This document shows, piece by piece, positions 56,756 through 64,000 of a DNA stretch of 64,000 bases. Every line of letters starts with the position of its first letter. Within the stretch, counting starts at the first letter, position 1. Source of the DNA: Gluconacetobacter aggeris (lineage in GTDB: Bacteria > Pseudomonadota > Alphaproteobacteria > Acetobacterales > Acetobacteraceae); assembly GCF_014174395.1 (NCBI RefSeq), contig NZ_JABEQD010000003.1, forward strand, positions 62,001-126,000, given 5' to 3'. The notes below the pieces were generated by a model that did not search any database, was not told the origin of the DNA, and saw only the letters and a list, made by a program, of their open reading frames with translations. The translations under genes and the position numbers were made by a program.

Positions 56756-57143
56756 GGCCCCTTCAACGGCATGCGGGAGGGCGCCCGGCGGCTGCGCGAG
56801 GGCGGTCGCAATCAACCTGTCGACCAGCATCATCGGCGCCTGGCTGCCCGCGCATGGCACCTATGTGGCAACCAAGGCGGCGATCGAGGCGACGACACAT
56901 ACCCTGGCGAAGGAACTCGGGCCGCGCGGCATCACGGTGAATGCCGTCGCACCGGGGCCGATCGCGACTGAACTGCTGCTCGCGATGCGCGATGCGGCGG
57001 CGGTACGGGCGCTGGCCGCGACAATCCCGCTCGGCCGCATCGGCGCGCCGCCCGACGTCGCGCAGGTCGTGTCCTTCCTGGCCGGTCCGGACGGAGGCTG
57101 GGTGAATGGGCAGGTGATCAAGGTCAATGGCGGTCGCAACTGA
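56756..57143 (+). pseudogene. Truncated, frameshifted SDR-family oxidoreductase remnant
   Basis: The 3' half of an SDR gene. One frame gives GPFNGMREGARRLREGGR, a second continues NLSTSIIGAWLPAHGTYVATKAAIEA and runs to the family end WVNGQVIKVNGGRN. The switch falls at about 56808-56812, where CGC-A-ATCAAC replaces the expected CGC-ATC-ATCAAC, a 2-base deletion. The entire N-terminal Rossmann segment with the TGxxxGIG motif is absent; upstream sequence is unrelated. The YxxxK site is still present. Inactive remnant. Confidence 0.85.
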
Positions 57144-57302
57144 AAGTTCGGCGGCTCAGGCGACCTCTACCGCGAGAATTGCGATGTGGGGCGGCCCGCG
57201 CCGAATGGGCCGTCGCCCCCATTCGGCCGGGTCAAGGCGTACACGCCCCCATGGCGGCCATACGCGCCCGGCCGGTTGCCATCGGCGGCCGATCGTGGCG
57301 AC

Positions 57303-58442
57303 ATGGCGCCGATGTTCCGCACCCGCTCCTTCCCGCTCCGCGTGATCCCGGCCGCGCTGGCCCTGTCGATCCTCCCTGCCACGCCACCGGCCATGGCCGC
57401 CAAACCCGCGCCGCCGCTCGATCCCTCGGCCCCCATGGTCGCGGTCGCGGAAACGACCAGCCAGGTCTGGACCGCCCTGGCGGTCCTGCCCGACGGCCGC
57501 ATGATCCTGGACAGCCCGGCCTGGACCGGCGCGCCCGGCCCCACCCTGACACTCCGCGACACCACCGGCACGACCCGCCCCTTCCCCGACGCCGCCTGGA
57601 CCGACCCCGCCACCGCGCCCGAACACCGCCTGGTCTCGGCCGAAAGCCTCCAACTGGCCGATGACGGCACGCTCTGGGTGCTGGATAGCGGCCTCGATGC
57701 TGCCGACCACCCGGTCGCGCCCCCCAAACTGGTGCAAATCGACACCCGCTCTGCCACCGTCACCCGCACCTGGCCGATCGACCCTGCCGTCCTGCGCCCC
57801 GGCAGCCACGTCGCGGGCGTGCGGGTCGGCAGGGGCCACGCCTTCATCCTCGATTCCGGCGTACCGGGCCTGATCGTGCTGGACCTCGATCACGGCCCCC
57901 AGCGGCGCCTGATGGACCACCACCCCTCGCTGACCGCCCAGCACCCGATCATCGCAGGCGGCCACGTGGTGCGGGACGGCAGCGGCCGCGCGGCGATCGT
58001 CAACGCGACCGAAATCGAAATCAGCCCCGACGGCCAATGGCTGTACTACCAGCCTCCCTGCGGCCCGCTCTACCGGATCGGCACCGACCTGCTGACCGAT
58101 CCCACCATCACCAGCTTCGAACTCGATGACAGCCCGACGCTCTGGTACAAGACACCACCGCTGGGCGGCATGACGGTCGCCCGCGACGGCACGCTGTATT
58201 TCGACGATATCGCGACCGGCAGCATCTTCCGCTTCACCGCCGGGCGCGTCTACCAGCGCATCGTCGTCGATCCCCGCCTGCGCTGGCCGGCCACGCCCGC
58301 CATCACGGCCGCCGGACAGCTCTACATCCCCACCGCGCAGCTCGACCTCACGCCGCGCTTCAATCAAGGACAGATGACGGTGCAGTGGCCGCTCACGATC
58401 TACCGCATCGACACCGCCGCCCTTCCCGCCCCCGTACGCTGA
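57303..58442 (+). CDS. Exported major-royal-jelly/Yellow-family protein
   Basis: A 379-residue protein with a signal peptide (ending PPAMAA, residues about 1-33) and a six-bladed beta-propeller of the MRJP/Yellow (L-dopachrome tautomerase-related) family. Supporting stretches: GRMILDSPAWTG, LWVLDSGLDAAD with LVQIDTRS, HAFILDSGVPGLIVLDL, GQWLYYQPPCGPLYRI and DGTLYFDDI. The bacterial function is unknown; related propellers bind small amines. ATG at 57303 was chosen (or 57312) as the longer frame has no signal peptide. Directly followed by thrC, 44 bp away. Confidence 0.8.
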   Translation: MAPMFRTRSFPLRVIPAALALSILPATPPAMAAKPAPPLDPSAPMVAVAETTSQVWTALAVLPDGRMILDSPAWTGAPGPTLTLRDTTGTTRPFPDAAWTDPATAPEHRLVSAESLQLADDGTLWVLDSGLDAADHPVAPPKLVQIDTRSATVTRTWPIDPAVLRPGSHVAGVRVGRGHAFILDSGVPGLIVLDLDHGPQRRLMDHHPSLTAQHPIIAGGHVVRDGSGRAAIVNATEIEISPDGQWLYYQPPCGPLYRIGTDLLTDPTITSFELDDSPTLWYKTPPLGGMTVARDGTLYFDDIATGSIFRFTAGRVYQRIVVDPRLRWPATPAITAAGQLYIPTAQLDLTPRFNQGQMTVQWPLTIYRIDTAALPAPVR

Positions 58443-58486
58443 CGCCCCCCCTTCGCGCAGGGCCCGCTTGGCGGTATGAAGGTCCC

Positions 58487-59884
58487 ATGCGCTACGTTTC
58501 GACCCGGGGACAGGCCCCCGTCCGCGATTTCTCTTCGGTTCTCATGGCCGGCCTCGCCGAGGATGGCGGGCTTTACCTGCCGGAAAGCTGGCCGGTCCTC
58601 ACCGCCGAAGACTGGCGGGCCCTGCGCGGCCTGCCCTATCCCGACCTGGCGGCACGGATCATCGCGCCCTTCACCGCGGGCTGCATCGCGCCCGACGTGC
58701 TGCTGCGCCTGTGCCGTGAAGCCTATGCCGGATTCGACCACGCCGCCATCGTGCCGCTGGTCCAGGTCGAGGACGGGCTGTTCGTCCAGGAACTGTTCCA
58801 CGGCCCCACGCTCGCCTTCAAGGACATGGCGATGCAGCTTCTGGGCCGCCTGTTCGACCATGTGCTGACCGAGCGCGACGCACACGTCACCATCGTGGGC
58901 GCCACGTCGGGCGATACCGGATCGGCCGCGATCGAGGCCGTCCGGGGGCGCGAACGCGCGCGCATCGTCATCCTCCACCCCGAGGGGCGCACGTCGGACG
59001 TCCAGCGCCGGCAGATGACGACGGTGCTGGAACCCAACGTGACCAACCTGGCGGTCCAGGGCACGTTCGACGACTGCCAGGACCTGGTGAAGGCCATGTT
59101 CGCCGATGCCCCCTTCCGGCAGGAAATGGCCCTCTCGGCGGTCAATTCGATCAACTGGGCGCGCATCGCGGCCCAGATCCCCTATTACGTCTACGCCGCC
59201 CTTTCCCTCGGCGCGCCCGACCGCGAAGTGTCGTTCGCCGTGCCGACCGGCAATTTCGGCAATATCCTCGCCGCGTGGGCCGCGCGCCGCATGGGCCTGC
59301 CGGTCCGCGCGCTCTGCGTGGGCTCGAATCGCAACGACATCCTGACCCGCTTCCTGCGCGACAACGACATGAGCGCGCGCGAGGTGGTGCCCAGCCTTTC
59401 GCCGTCGATGGACATCCAGGTGTCGTCGAATTTCGAGCGCCTGCTGTTCGAACTGCTGAACCGCGACGCCGAAGCCTGCGCGCGGATCGTCACCGACTTC
59501 CGCCGCACGGGCCGCATGAACGTCCCCGATCCGGTCTGGCGCCAGGCATCGGGCCTGTTCCACGCCCTGGCCCTTGAAGACGAGGACACGAAGACCGAAA
59601 TCCGGTCTCTCTACCAGGCCAGCCAGTATCTGGCGGACCCGCATAGCGCGATCGGTATCGCGGCCGGGCGGATGTTCCGCGAGCCCGGCATCCCGATGGT
59701 GGCGATGGCAACCGCCCATCCGGCCAAATTCCCCGACGCGATGGCGCAGGCGGTCGGCATCCGGCCCGCCCTTCCGCCACATCTCGCGGATCTGTTCGAC
59801 CGGCCGGAGCGTTACGACGTTGTACCCAACCAACTGGACGCGGTGGAAGACCGTGTCCGCGCGGCGGTGATGAAAAACAGCTGA
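58487..59884 (+). CDS. thrC: Threonine synthase
   Basis: A 465-residue PLP enzyme converting O-phosphohomoserine to threonine. It starts MRYVSTRGQAPV as fungal/proteobacterial type ThrC; the PLP lysine is Lys112 in HGPTLAFKDMAMQLLG, with GATSGDTGSAAIEA and the phosphate-binding VPTGNFGNILAAW further on. Complete. Followed 64 bp later by an M16 peptidase gene, a recurring alphaproteobacterial pair. Confidence 0.95.
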   Translation: MRYVSTRGQAPVRDFSSVLMAGLAEDGGLYLPESWPVLTAEDWRALRGLPYPDLAARIIAPFTAGCIAPDVLLRLCREAYAGFDHAAIVPLVQVEDGLFVQELFHGPTLAFKDMAMQLLGRLFDHVLTERDAHVTIVGATSGDTGSAAIEAVRGRERARIVILHPEGRTSDVQRRQMTTVLEPNVTNLAVQGTFDDCQDLVKAMFADAPFRQEMALSAVNSINWARIAAQIPYYVYAALSLGAPDREVSFAVPTGNFGNILAAWAARRMGLPVRALCVGSNRNDILTRFLRDNDMSAREVVPSLSPSMDIQVSSNFERLLFELLNRDAEACARIVTDFRRTGRMNVPDPVWRQASGLFHALALEDEDTKTEIRSLYQASQYLADPHSAIGIAAGRMFREPGIPMVAMATAHPAKFPDAMAQAVGIRPALPPHLADLFDRPERYDVVPNQLDAVEDRVRAAVMKNS

Positions 59885-59948
59885 CGCCCATACCTCCCCT
59901 TTCTTCGGACGCCCGGCCCCGCCGGCCGGACCGTCACGCAGGACCCTG

Positions 59949-61214
59949 ATGACCGACCAGATCAACGTTACCCGCCTCCCCTCCGGCCTGACCGTGGTCA
60001 CCGAGCGCATGGACCGGGTCGAAACCGTCTCGTTCGGCGCCTATGTCGCCGCCGGCACCTGCCACGAGCACGCCGAGGAAAACGGCGTCTCGCATTTCCT
60101 CGAACATATGGCCTTCAAGGGCACCGAACGCCGCAGCGCCGCCGGCATCGCCGAAGAAATCGAGAATGTGGGCGGCCATATCAACGCCTACACCGCGCGC
60201 GAGCACACGGCCTATTACGTCAAACTGCTGAAGGAAGACCTGGCCCTGGGCGCCGACATCATCGGCGACATCCTCACCCACAGCAGCTTCGCCCCTGACG
60301 AGGTCGAGCGCGAGCGCGGCGTGATCCTGCAGGAAATCGGGCAGGCCAACGACACGCCCGACGACATCATCTTCGACCATTTCCAGGAAACCGCCTTCCC
60401 CGAGCAGCCGATGGGCCGCCCCACGCTGGGCACCGAGGCGCTGATCCGCGACATGAGCCGCGAGACCCTGATGCGCTACATGCGCGGCCATTACACGACC
60501 GCGAATACCGTGGTCGCGGCGGCCGGCAACCTGCGCCATGAAGATGTCGTGGCCCTGGCCGAACGCCATTTCCGCGACCTGCCGACACTGGGCAGCCCCG
60601 CCAGCTTCGACTCCCGCTACGCGGGCGGCGAGTTCCGGCGCGAGAAGGATCTCGACCAGGCCCATGTCGTGCTGGGCTTCCCCTCGGTCGGCTACGGCGA
60701 TCCGGATTATTACCCGGTCCTGCTGCTCTCCACCCTGCTGGGCGGCGGCATGTCCTCGCGCCTGTTCCAGGAAATCCGCGAGAAGCGCGGGCTGGTCTAT
60801 TCGGTCTATTCCTTCAATGCCCCGTTCCGCGATGGCGGCCTGTTCGGCATCTATGCCGGCACCGGCGCCGACCAGGCCAGCGAACTGGTGCCCGTCACGC
60901 TGGAGGAACTGCGCAAGGTGCAGCATGAGGTCGGGCAGGACGAACTGGACCGCGCCCGGGCACAGCTCAAATCCTCGCTCCTGATGTCGCTGGAAAGCAC
61001 CGGCAGCCGGTGCGAGCAGTTGGCCCGCCAGCTCCAGGTCTTCGGCCGCCTGGTGCCCACGGCCGAGACCGTGAGCCTGGTCAACAAGGTCACGATCGAC
61101 GACGTCAAGCGCGTCGCCGCCCGCCTGTTCCGCGGCACGCCCACGCTGGCATCGCTGGGGCCGGTGCACAACATCCCCACCCTGGGCTCGATCGCCGAGG
61201 CACTGGCGGCATGA
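59949..61214 (+). CDS. M16-family zinc peptidase (mitochondrial processing peptidase-like)
   Basis: A 421-residue soluble peptidase with the inverted zinc motif HFLEH (His49, Glu52, His53) and the distal ligand Glu129 (GVILQEI). NAYTAREHTAYYVKLL and GLVYSVYSF near the C-terminal half are family typical. Homologues are the closest bacterial relatives of the beta subunit of mitochondrial processing peptidase; role in bacteria is peptide turnover. It overlaps the next gene in an ATGA junction. Confidence 0.93.
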   Translation: MTDQINVTRLPSGLTVVTERMDRVETVSFGAYVAAGTCHEHAEENGVSHFLEHMAFKGTERRSAAGIAEEIENVGGHINAYTAREHTAYYVKLLKEDLALGADIIGDILTHSSFAPDEVERERGVILQEIGQANDTPDDIIFDHFQETAFPEQPMGRPTLGTEALIRDMSRETLMRYMRGHYTTANTVVAAAGNLRHEDVVALAERHFRDLPTLGSPASFDSRYAGGEFRREKDLDQAHVVLGFPSVGYGDPDYYPVLLLSTLLGGGMSSRLFQEIREKRGLVYSVYSFNAPFRDGGLFGIYAGTGADQASELVPVTLEELRKVQHEVGQDELDRARAQLKSSLLMSLESTGSRCEQLARQLQVFGRLVPTAETVSLVNKVTIDDVKRVAARLFRGTPTLASLGPVHNIPTLGSIAEALAA

Positions 61215-62539
61215 GCACCGACCCGCTCGACCTGATCGGCACCCTGATCGGCAAGGCCCGCGCCGCCGGCGCCGACGCGGTGGATGCCGCCTATTCGGCG
61301 CGCACGGCGCACGGCGTGCAGATCCGCAACGGCAAGACCGAGGATCTGGAACGGTCGGAGACCTGCGACCTCAGCCTGCGCGTCTTCCTCGGCCGGCAAT
61401 CGGCGTCCGTCTCAGCCACCAGCCTCGACCCTGCCCGCTTCGACGCGCTGGTCGAACAGGCGCTGGCCATGGCGCGCGTCCTGCCCGAGGACCCCTATGC
61501 CGGCCTGTCCCCCCAGGCCGAACAGGGCTTCGTCGATGCCGCCGGCCTGGACCTGCTGGACACGGCACAGCCCGACACGGCAGCGCTGATGGACCGCGCC
61601 CGCGCGGCCGAGGACGCCGCACTGGCGGTATCGGGCGTGACCAACAGCAGCGGCGGCTCGGCCAGTTTCGGCCTGGCGGATATCGTGCTGATGACGTCGG
61701 CCGGCTTTTCCGGCCGCTACGCCCGCAGCAGCCACTCCGTCTCCGTCAGCGTGCTGGCCGGCCAGGGCACCGGCATGCAGCGGGATTACGATTACGATGC
61801 CACCGTGCATCTCTCCGACCTGGCGGATGCCGGCACGATCGGACGCAGCGCCGGCGAAAAGGCGGTGGCCCGCCTGAACCCCGGCCGCCCGCGCACGGGC
61901 AGCATGCATGTGGTCTTCGACCCGCGCGTATCGTCCAGCCTGCTGGGCCACCTGGCCGGGGCCGTCAACGGCAGCGCCATCGCACGCGGCACCTCGTTCC
62001 TCAAGGAGAAGATGGGCCAGCGGATCATGCCGCGGGGCGTCGATATTCTCGACAACCCGACGCGGGTACGCGGCCTGTCGGCCCGCCCGTTCGACGGCGA
62101 AGGCGTGCGTTGCAGCGAACTGGCCATCGTGCAGGACGGCATGCTGATCAACTGGGCGCTGGATTCCCGCAGCGCCCGGCAACTGGGCCTGGCGGGCAAC
62201 GGCCGGGCCAGCCGTGGCGGCAGCCCGTCGCTGGGCAGCCTGTATGCCCGCCCCGGCGCCCCGACCCCGGCGGCGCTGATGGCCGACATCCAGGATGGGA
62301 TCTATGTCACCGAACTGATGGGCTCGGCCATCAACGGCCTGACCGGCGACTACAGCCGGGGGGCCGCCGGCTTCATGATCCGGGGCGGCATACTGGCCGA
62401 ACCGGTCGCGGAGCTGACCATCGCCGGGAACCTGAACGACATGTTCGCCCGCATGGTCCTGGCGGACGACCTGGTATTCCGCCACGGCATCAACGCCCCG
62501 ACCATCCGCATCGACGATATGATGATCGCCGGGTCTTGA
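61211..62539 (+). CDS. PmbA/TldD-family metalloprotease
   Basis: A 442-residue protein of the TldD/TldE group, closest to PmbA (TldE). Visible features: GVQIRNGKTEDLERSE, VSVSVLAGQG, FDPRVSSSLLGHLAGAVNGSAIARGTSFLKEKMGQ, and SRGAAGFMIRGG near the C-terminus. PmbA acts with TldD on microcin B17 and CcdA in E. coli and TldE generally lacks the zinc motif; I do not see an HExxxH here, in line with the TldE half. The TldD partner is not in this window. Confidence 0.9.
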   Translation: MSTDPLDLIGTLIGKARAAGADAVDAAYSARTAHGVQIRNGKTEDLERSETCDLSLRVFLGRQSASVSATSLDPARFDALVEQALAMARVLPEDPYAGLSPQAEQGFVDAAGLDLLDTAQPDTAALMDRARAAEDAALAVSGVTNSSGGSASFGLADIVLMTSAGFSGRYARSSHSVSVSVLAGQGTGMQRDYDYDATVHLSDLADAGTIGRSAGEKAVARLNPGRPRTGSMHVVFDPRVSSSLLGHLAGAVNGSAIARGTSFLKEKMGQRIMPRGVDILDNPTRVRGLSARPFDGEGVRCSELAIVQDGMLINWALDSRSARQLGLAGNGRASRGGSPSLGSLYARPGAPTPAALMADIQDGIYVTELMGSAINGLTGDYSRGAAGFMIRGGILAEPVAELTIAGNLNDMFARMVLADDLVFRHGINAPTIRIDDMMIAGS

Positions 62540-62561
62540 ACGCAGCCCCGCACGACAGGAT

Positions 62562-63536
62562 ATGGACAGAGCAATGACCAACCGACACCAGCCCGTCCAC
62601 AAGACCCGCCGTTTCACCATCCTGCTGCTGGGCACCGCCCTCGCCGTATCGCCCCTGCTGCCGCACGGCGCCGACGCCCGCCCCGGCAGCGGCTATTCGA
62701 TGGGCAGCCGGGGGTCGCGCACCTATAGCGCGCCGGCGCCCACCCAGACCGCCCCGTACGGCGCGTCGCCGATGCAGCGCTCGATCACGCAGCCCTCATC
62801 CGGCGGCTATGTCAACGGCCCGTCCTCCTATCCGCGTTCGCCCTACGGCGCACCGTACAGCGCGCCCTATGCCGCGCGGCCGCATCCGTTCGCCAGCGGC
62901 TTCCTGGGCGGCATGCTGGGCGCCGGCCTGTTCGGGGTGCTGTTCGGCCACGGCATCGCCGGCGGGCTGACCGGCGGCGGCAGCTTCTTCGGCCTGCTGA
63001 TCCAGCTCCTGCTGCTGGGCCTGCTGATCGGCTGGCTGGTGCGCCGGTTCAGCGGCGGGGCCCGGCAGGGCACTCCCATCGCGGCGTCCCCCGCCTACGG
63101 CCAGGGCGGCCCCTCGGCAGCGGCAGCACAGGTGACGATCACCCCGGACGATTACCGTGCCTTCCAGCGCCTGCTGCTCGATATCCAGGCAGCGTGGAGC
63201 CAGCAGAACCTGCCGGCCCTCCAGCACATGGCAACGCCGGAGATGGTGGGCTATTTCAACGCCCAGCTTTCCGACCTGGCCAGCCGTGGCGCGCGCAACG
63301 TCGTGTCGGACGTGCGCTTCGAACGTGGCGACCTGTCCGAGGCATGGAGCGAGAACGGGTTCGACTACGCGACGGTCGCCATGCGCTATTCGATGGTGGA
63401 CATCACCACCGACATGACCGGCCGCGTCATCGACGGCAGCTCGACCGAACGGGTCACCATCACCGAACTCTGGACCTTCATGCGCCCGTCACGCGGGGGC
63501 GCCTGGCTGCTCTCCGCAATCCAGCAGACGCGCTGA
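62562..63536 (+). CDS. Exported/membrane Tim44-domain protein
   Basis: A 324-residue protein with a signal segment (residues about 17-38), a low-complexity Ser/Tyr/Pro-rich region (about 42-105), a Gly-rich hydrophobic region (about 110-162, containing FASGFLGGMLGAGLFG and LLIQLLLLGLLIGWLV) and a C-terminal Tim44-like domain (about 190-324; YRAFQRLLLDIQAAWSQ and LWTFMRPSRGGAWLLSAIQQ). Second Tim44-domain protein in the window. Function is unknown. Start ATG at 62562; an ATG four codons later is possible. Confidence 0.8.
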   Translation: MDRAMTNRHQPVHKTRRFTILLLGTALAVSPLLPHGADARPGSGYSMGSRGSRTYSAPAPTQTAPYGASPMQRSITQPSSGGYVNGPSSYPRSPYGAPYSAPYAARPHPFASGFLGGMLGAGLFGVLFGHGIAGGLTGGGSFFGLLIQLLLLGLLIGWLVRRFSGGARQGTPIAASPAYGQGGPSAAAAQVTITPDDYRAFQRLLLDIQAAWSQQNLPALQHMATPEMVGYFNAQLSDLASRGARNVVSDVRFERGDLSEAWSENGFDYATVAMRYSMVDITTDMTGRVIDGSSTERVTITELWTFMRPSRGGAWLLSAIQQTR

Positions 63537-63792
63537 CGGGCTTTCCCATGCGGGAGCAACCCCGCCTGGCGTCGCGATCGGGAGGAACCCTTTCTCCCGA
63601 TACGCGGCCTGTCCACGATCCGCAGATCTCTCGAAACGACGTCGGAATACACGGCCAAACAGGGTCAGGACCGTCATCGATGACCCCGCGCGAGCGCACC
63701 TTCCGTCGCACGATCCGTTCTTGACGCGCCCGTTTTTTTGACGAAACGTTACACGGCCCGTTGCATGAAGCACGAGGAGGTGGGCGCGGACG

Positions 63793-64000
63793 ATGACCGA
63801 CTCCTTCGACGACGTGGCTGCCCTGATCCGTGAAGCGGAAGCCGAACGGGACCGTTTCCTCGACCGTTTTGCCCATCTCTGCGAACAGGCCCTGCCACGC
63901 CAGACGACCGTGTCCCGCAGCAAACGCGGGCTTTTCCGCAGGGCCGAAACCATCGACGGGCTGGACATCCGCCTGGGCACATATCTGTTCCGCCTGACCC
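63793..64000 (+). CDS. Hypothetical protein, 3' end cut by window edge
   Basis: The frame starts MTDSFDDVAALIREAEAER and stays open for 69 codons to the window edge. The visible part is acidic-basic and helical (RDRFLDRFAHLCEQ) without signal peptide or recognised motif. A GAGGAGGT lies 14 nt upstream of the ATG, a wide spacing, so the start may be different. Coding is likely from frame openness and codon usage; function unknown. Confidence 0.5.
   Translation, partial: MTDSFDDVAALIREAEAERDRFLDRFAHLCEQALPRQTTVSRSKRGLFRRAETIDGLDIRLGTYLFRLT

Overview
The window looks like chromosomal DNA from an acetic acid bacterium (Acetobacteraceae, Alphaproteobacteria), probably close to Gluconacetobacter or Komagataeibacter. 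This is an inference from high GC, from typical alphaproteobacterial gene blocks (Usg-like protein, secB next to tim44-mltA, hemC divergent from tsaD, thrC followed by an M16 peptidase) and from a HrcA/CIRCE-controlled groESL. Most of the window is housekeeping sequence with short intergenic gaps. I saw no tRNA, rRNA, CRISPR array, transposase gene or phage gene.

Layout. 1-1.9 kb: a YeiH-type exporter (cut by the window edge) divergent from a LysR regulator. 1.9-5.5 kb: groESL with CIRCE, two small alphaproteobacterial genes and a dienelactone hydrolase. 5.7-11.4 kb: a lower-GC surface-glycan cluster with an FkbM methyltransferase, two glycosyltransferases and an acyltransferase broken at an AT-dinucleotide tract. 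11.5-16.8 kb: mtnP, cytochrome c1 and cytochrome b in one overlapping run, then hemF and a periplasmic binding protein. 16.8-22.6 kb: Smr protein, tri-haem cytochrome c peroxidase, solitary DNA methyltransferase, MltA, Tim44-like protein and SecB. 22.6-23.1 kb: an AT-rich gene-free stretch before a polyol-type permease. 24.5-29.4 kb: hemD/hemC divergent from tsaD-rlmJ-gpsA. 29.4-35.6 kb: two peptidases, a nucleoside transporter, glutathione peroxidase and MurJ. 35.7-41.4 kb: mutS and glnD, separated by a 163-bp element with terminal inverted repeats. 41.7-49.2 kb: metal, chromate and metabolite transporters, a TPR/glycosyltransferase-like protein, carboxypeptidase M32 and a DsrE-like protein. 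49.2-57.1 kb: an accessory region with a GlxA-type regulator, a DJ-1/PfpI protein, an SDR lacking its catalytic tyrosine, an NTF2-like protein, a TetR/MFS pair, a CPBP protease, a second TIR element and an SDR pseudogene. 57.3-64 kb: a royal-jelly/Yellow-type protein, thrC, M16 peptidase, PmbA/TldD protein, a Tim44-domain protein and a partial gene.

Functional themes. Respiration and haem are well represented (cytochrome b/c1, cytochrome c peroxidase, hemF, hemC, hemD), but no Rieske gene accompanies petBC. Envelope and secretion genes (secB, two Tim44-domain proteins, mltA, murJ) and proteostasis genes (groESL, several peptidases) are spread through the core blocks. The accessory segments at 5.7-11.4 kb and 49.2-57.1 kb carry the least ordinary signals: a possible contingency locus in a glycan acyltransferase, dispersed or TIR-bounded repeats, a decayed SDR, an SDR with an altered active site and an ordered set of repeats in a divergent promoter region. 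I did not find a clearly new multi-gene system; the glycan cluster and the GlxA/DJ-1/SDR cluster are the best candidates for follow-up.
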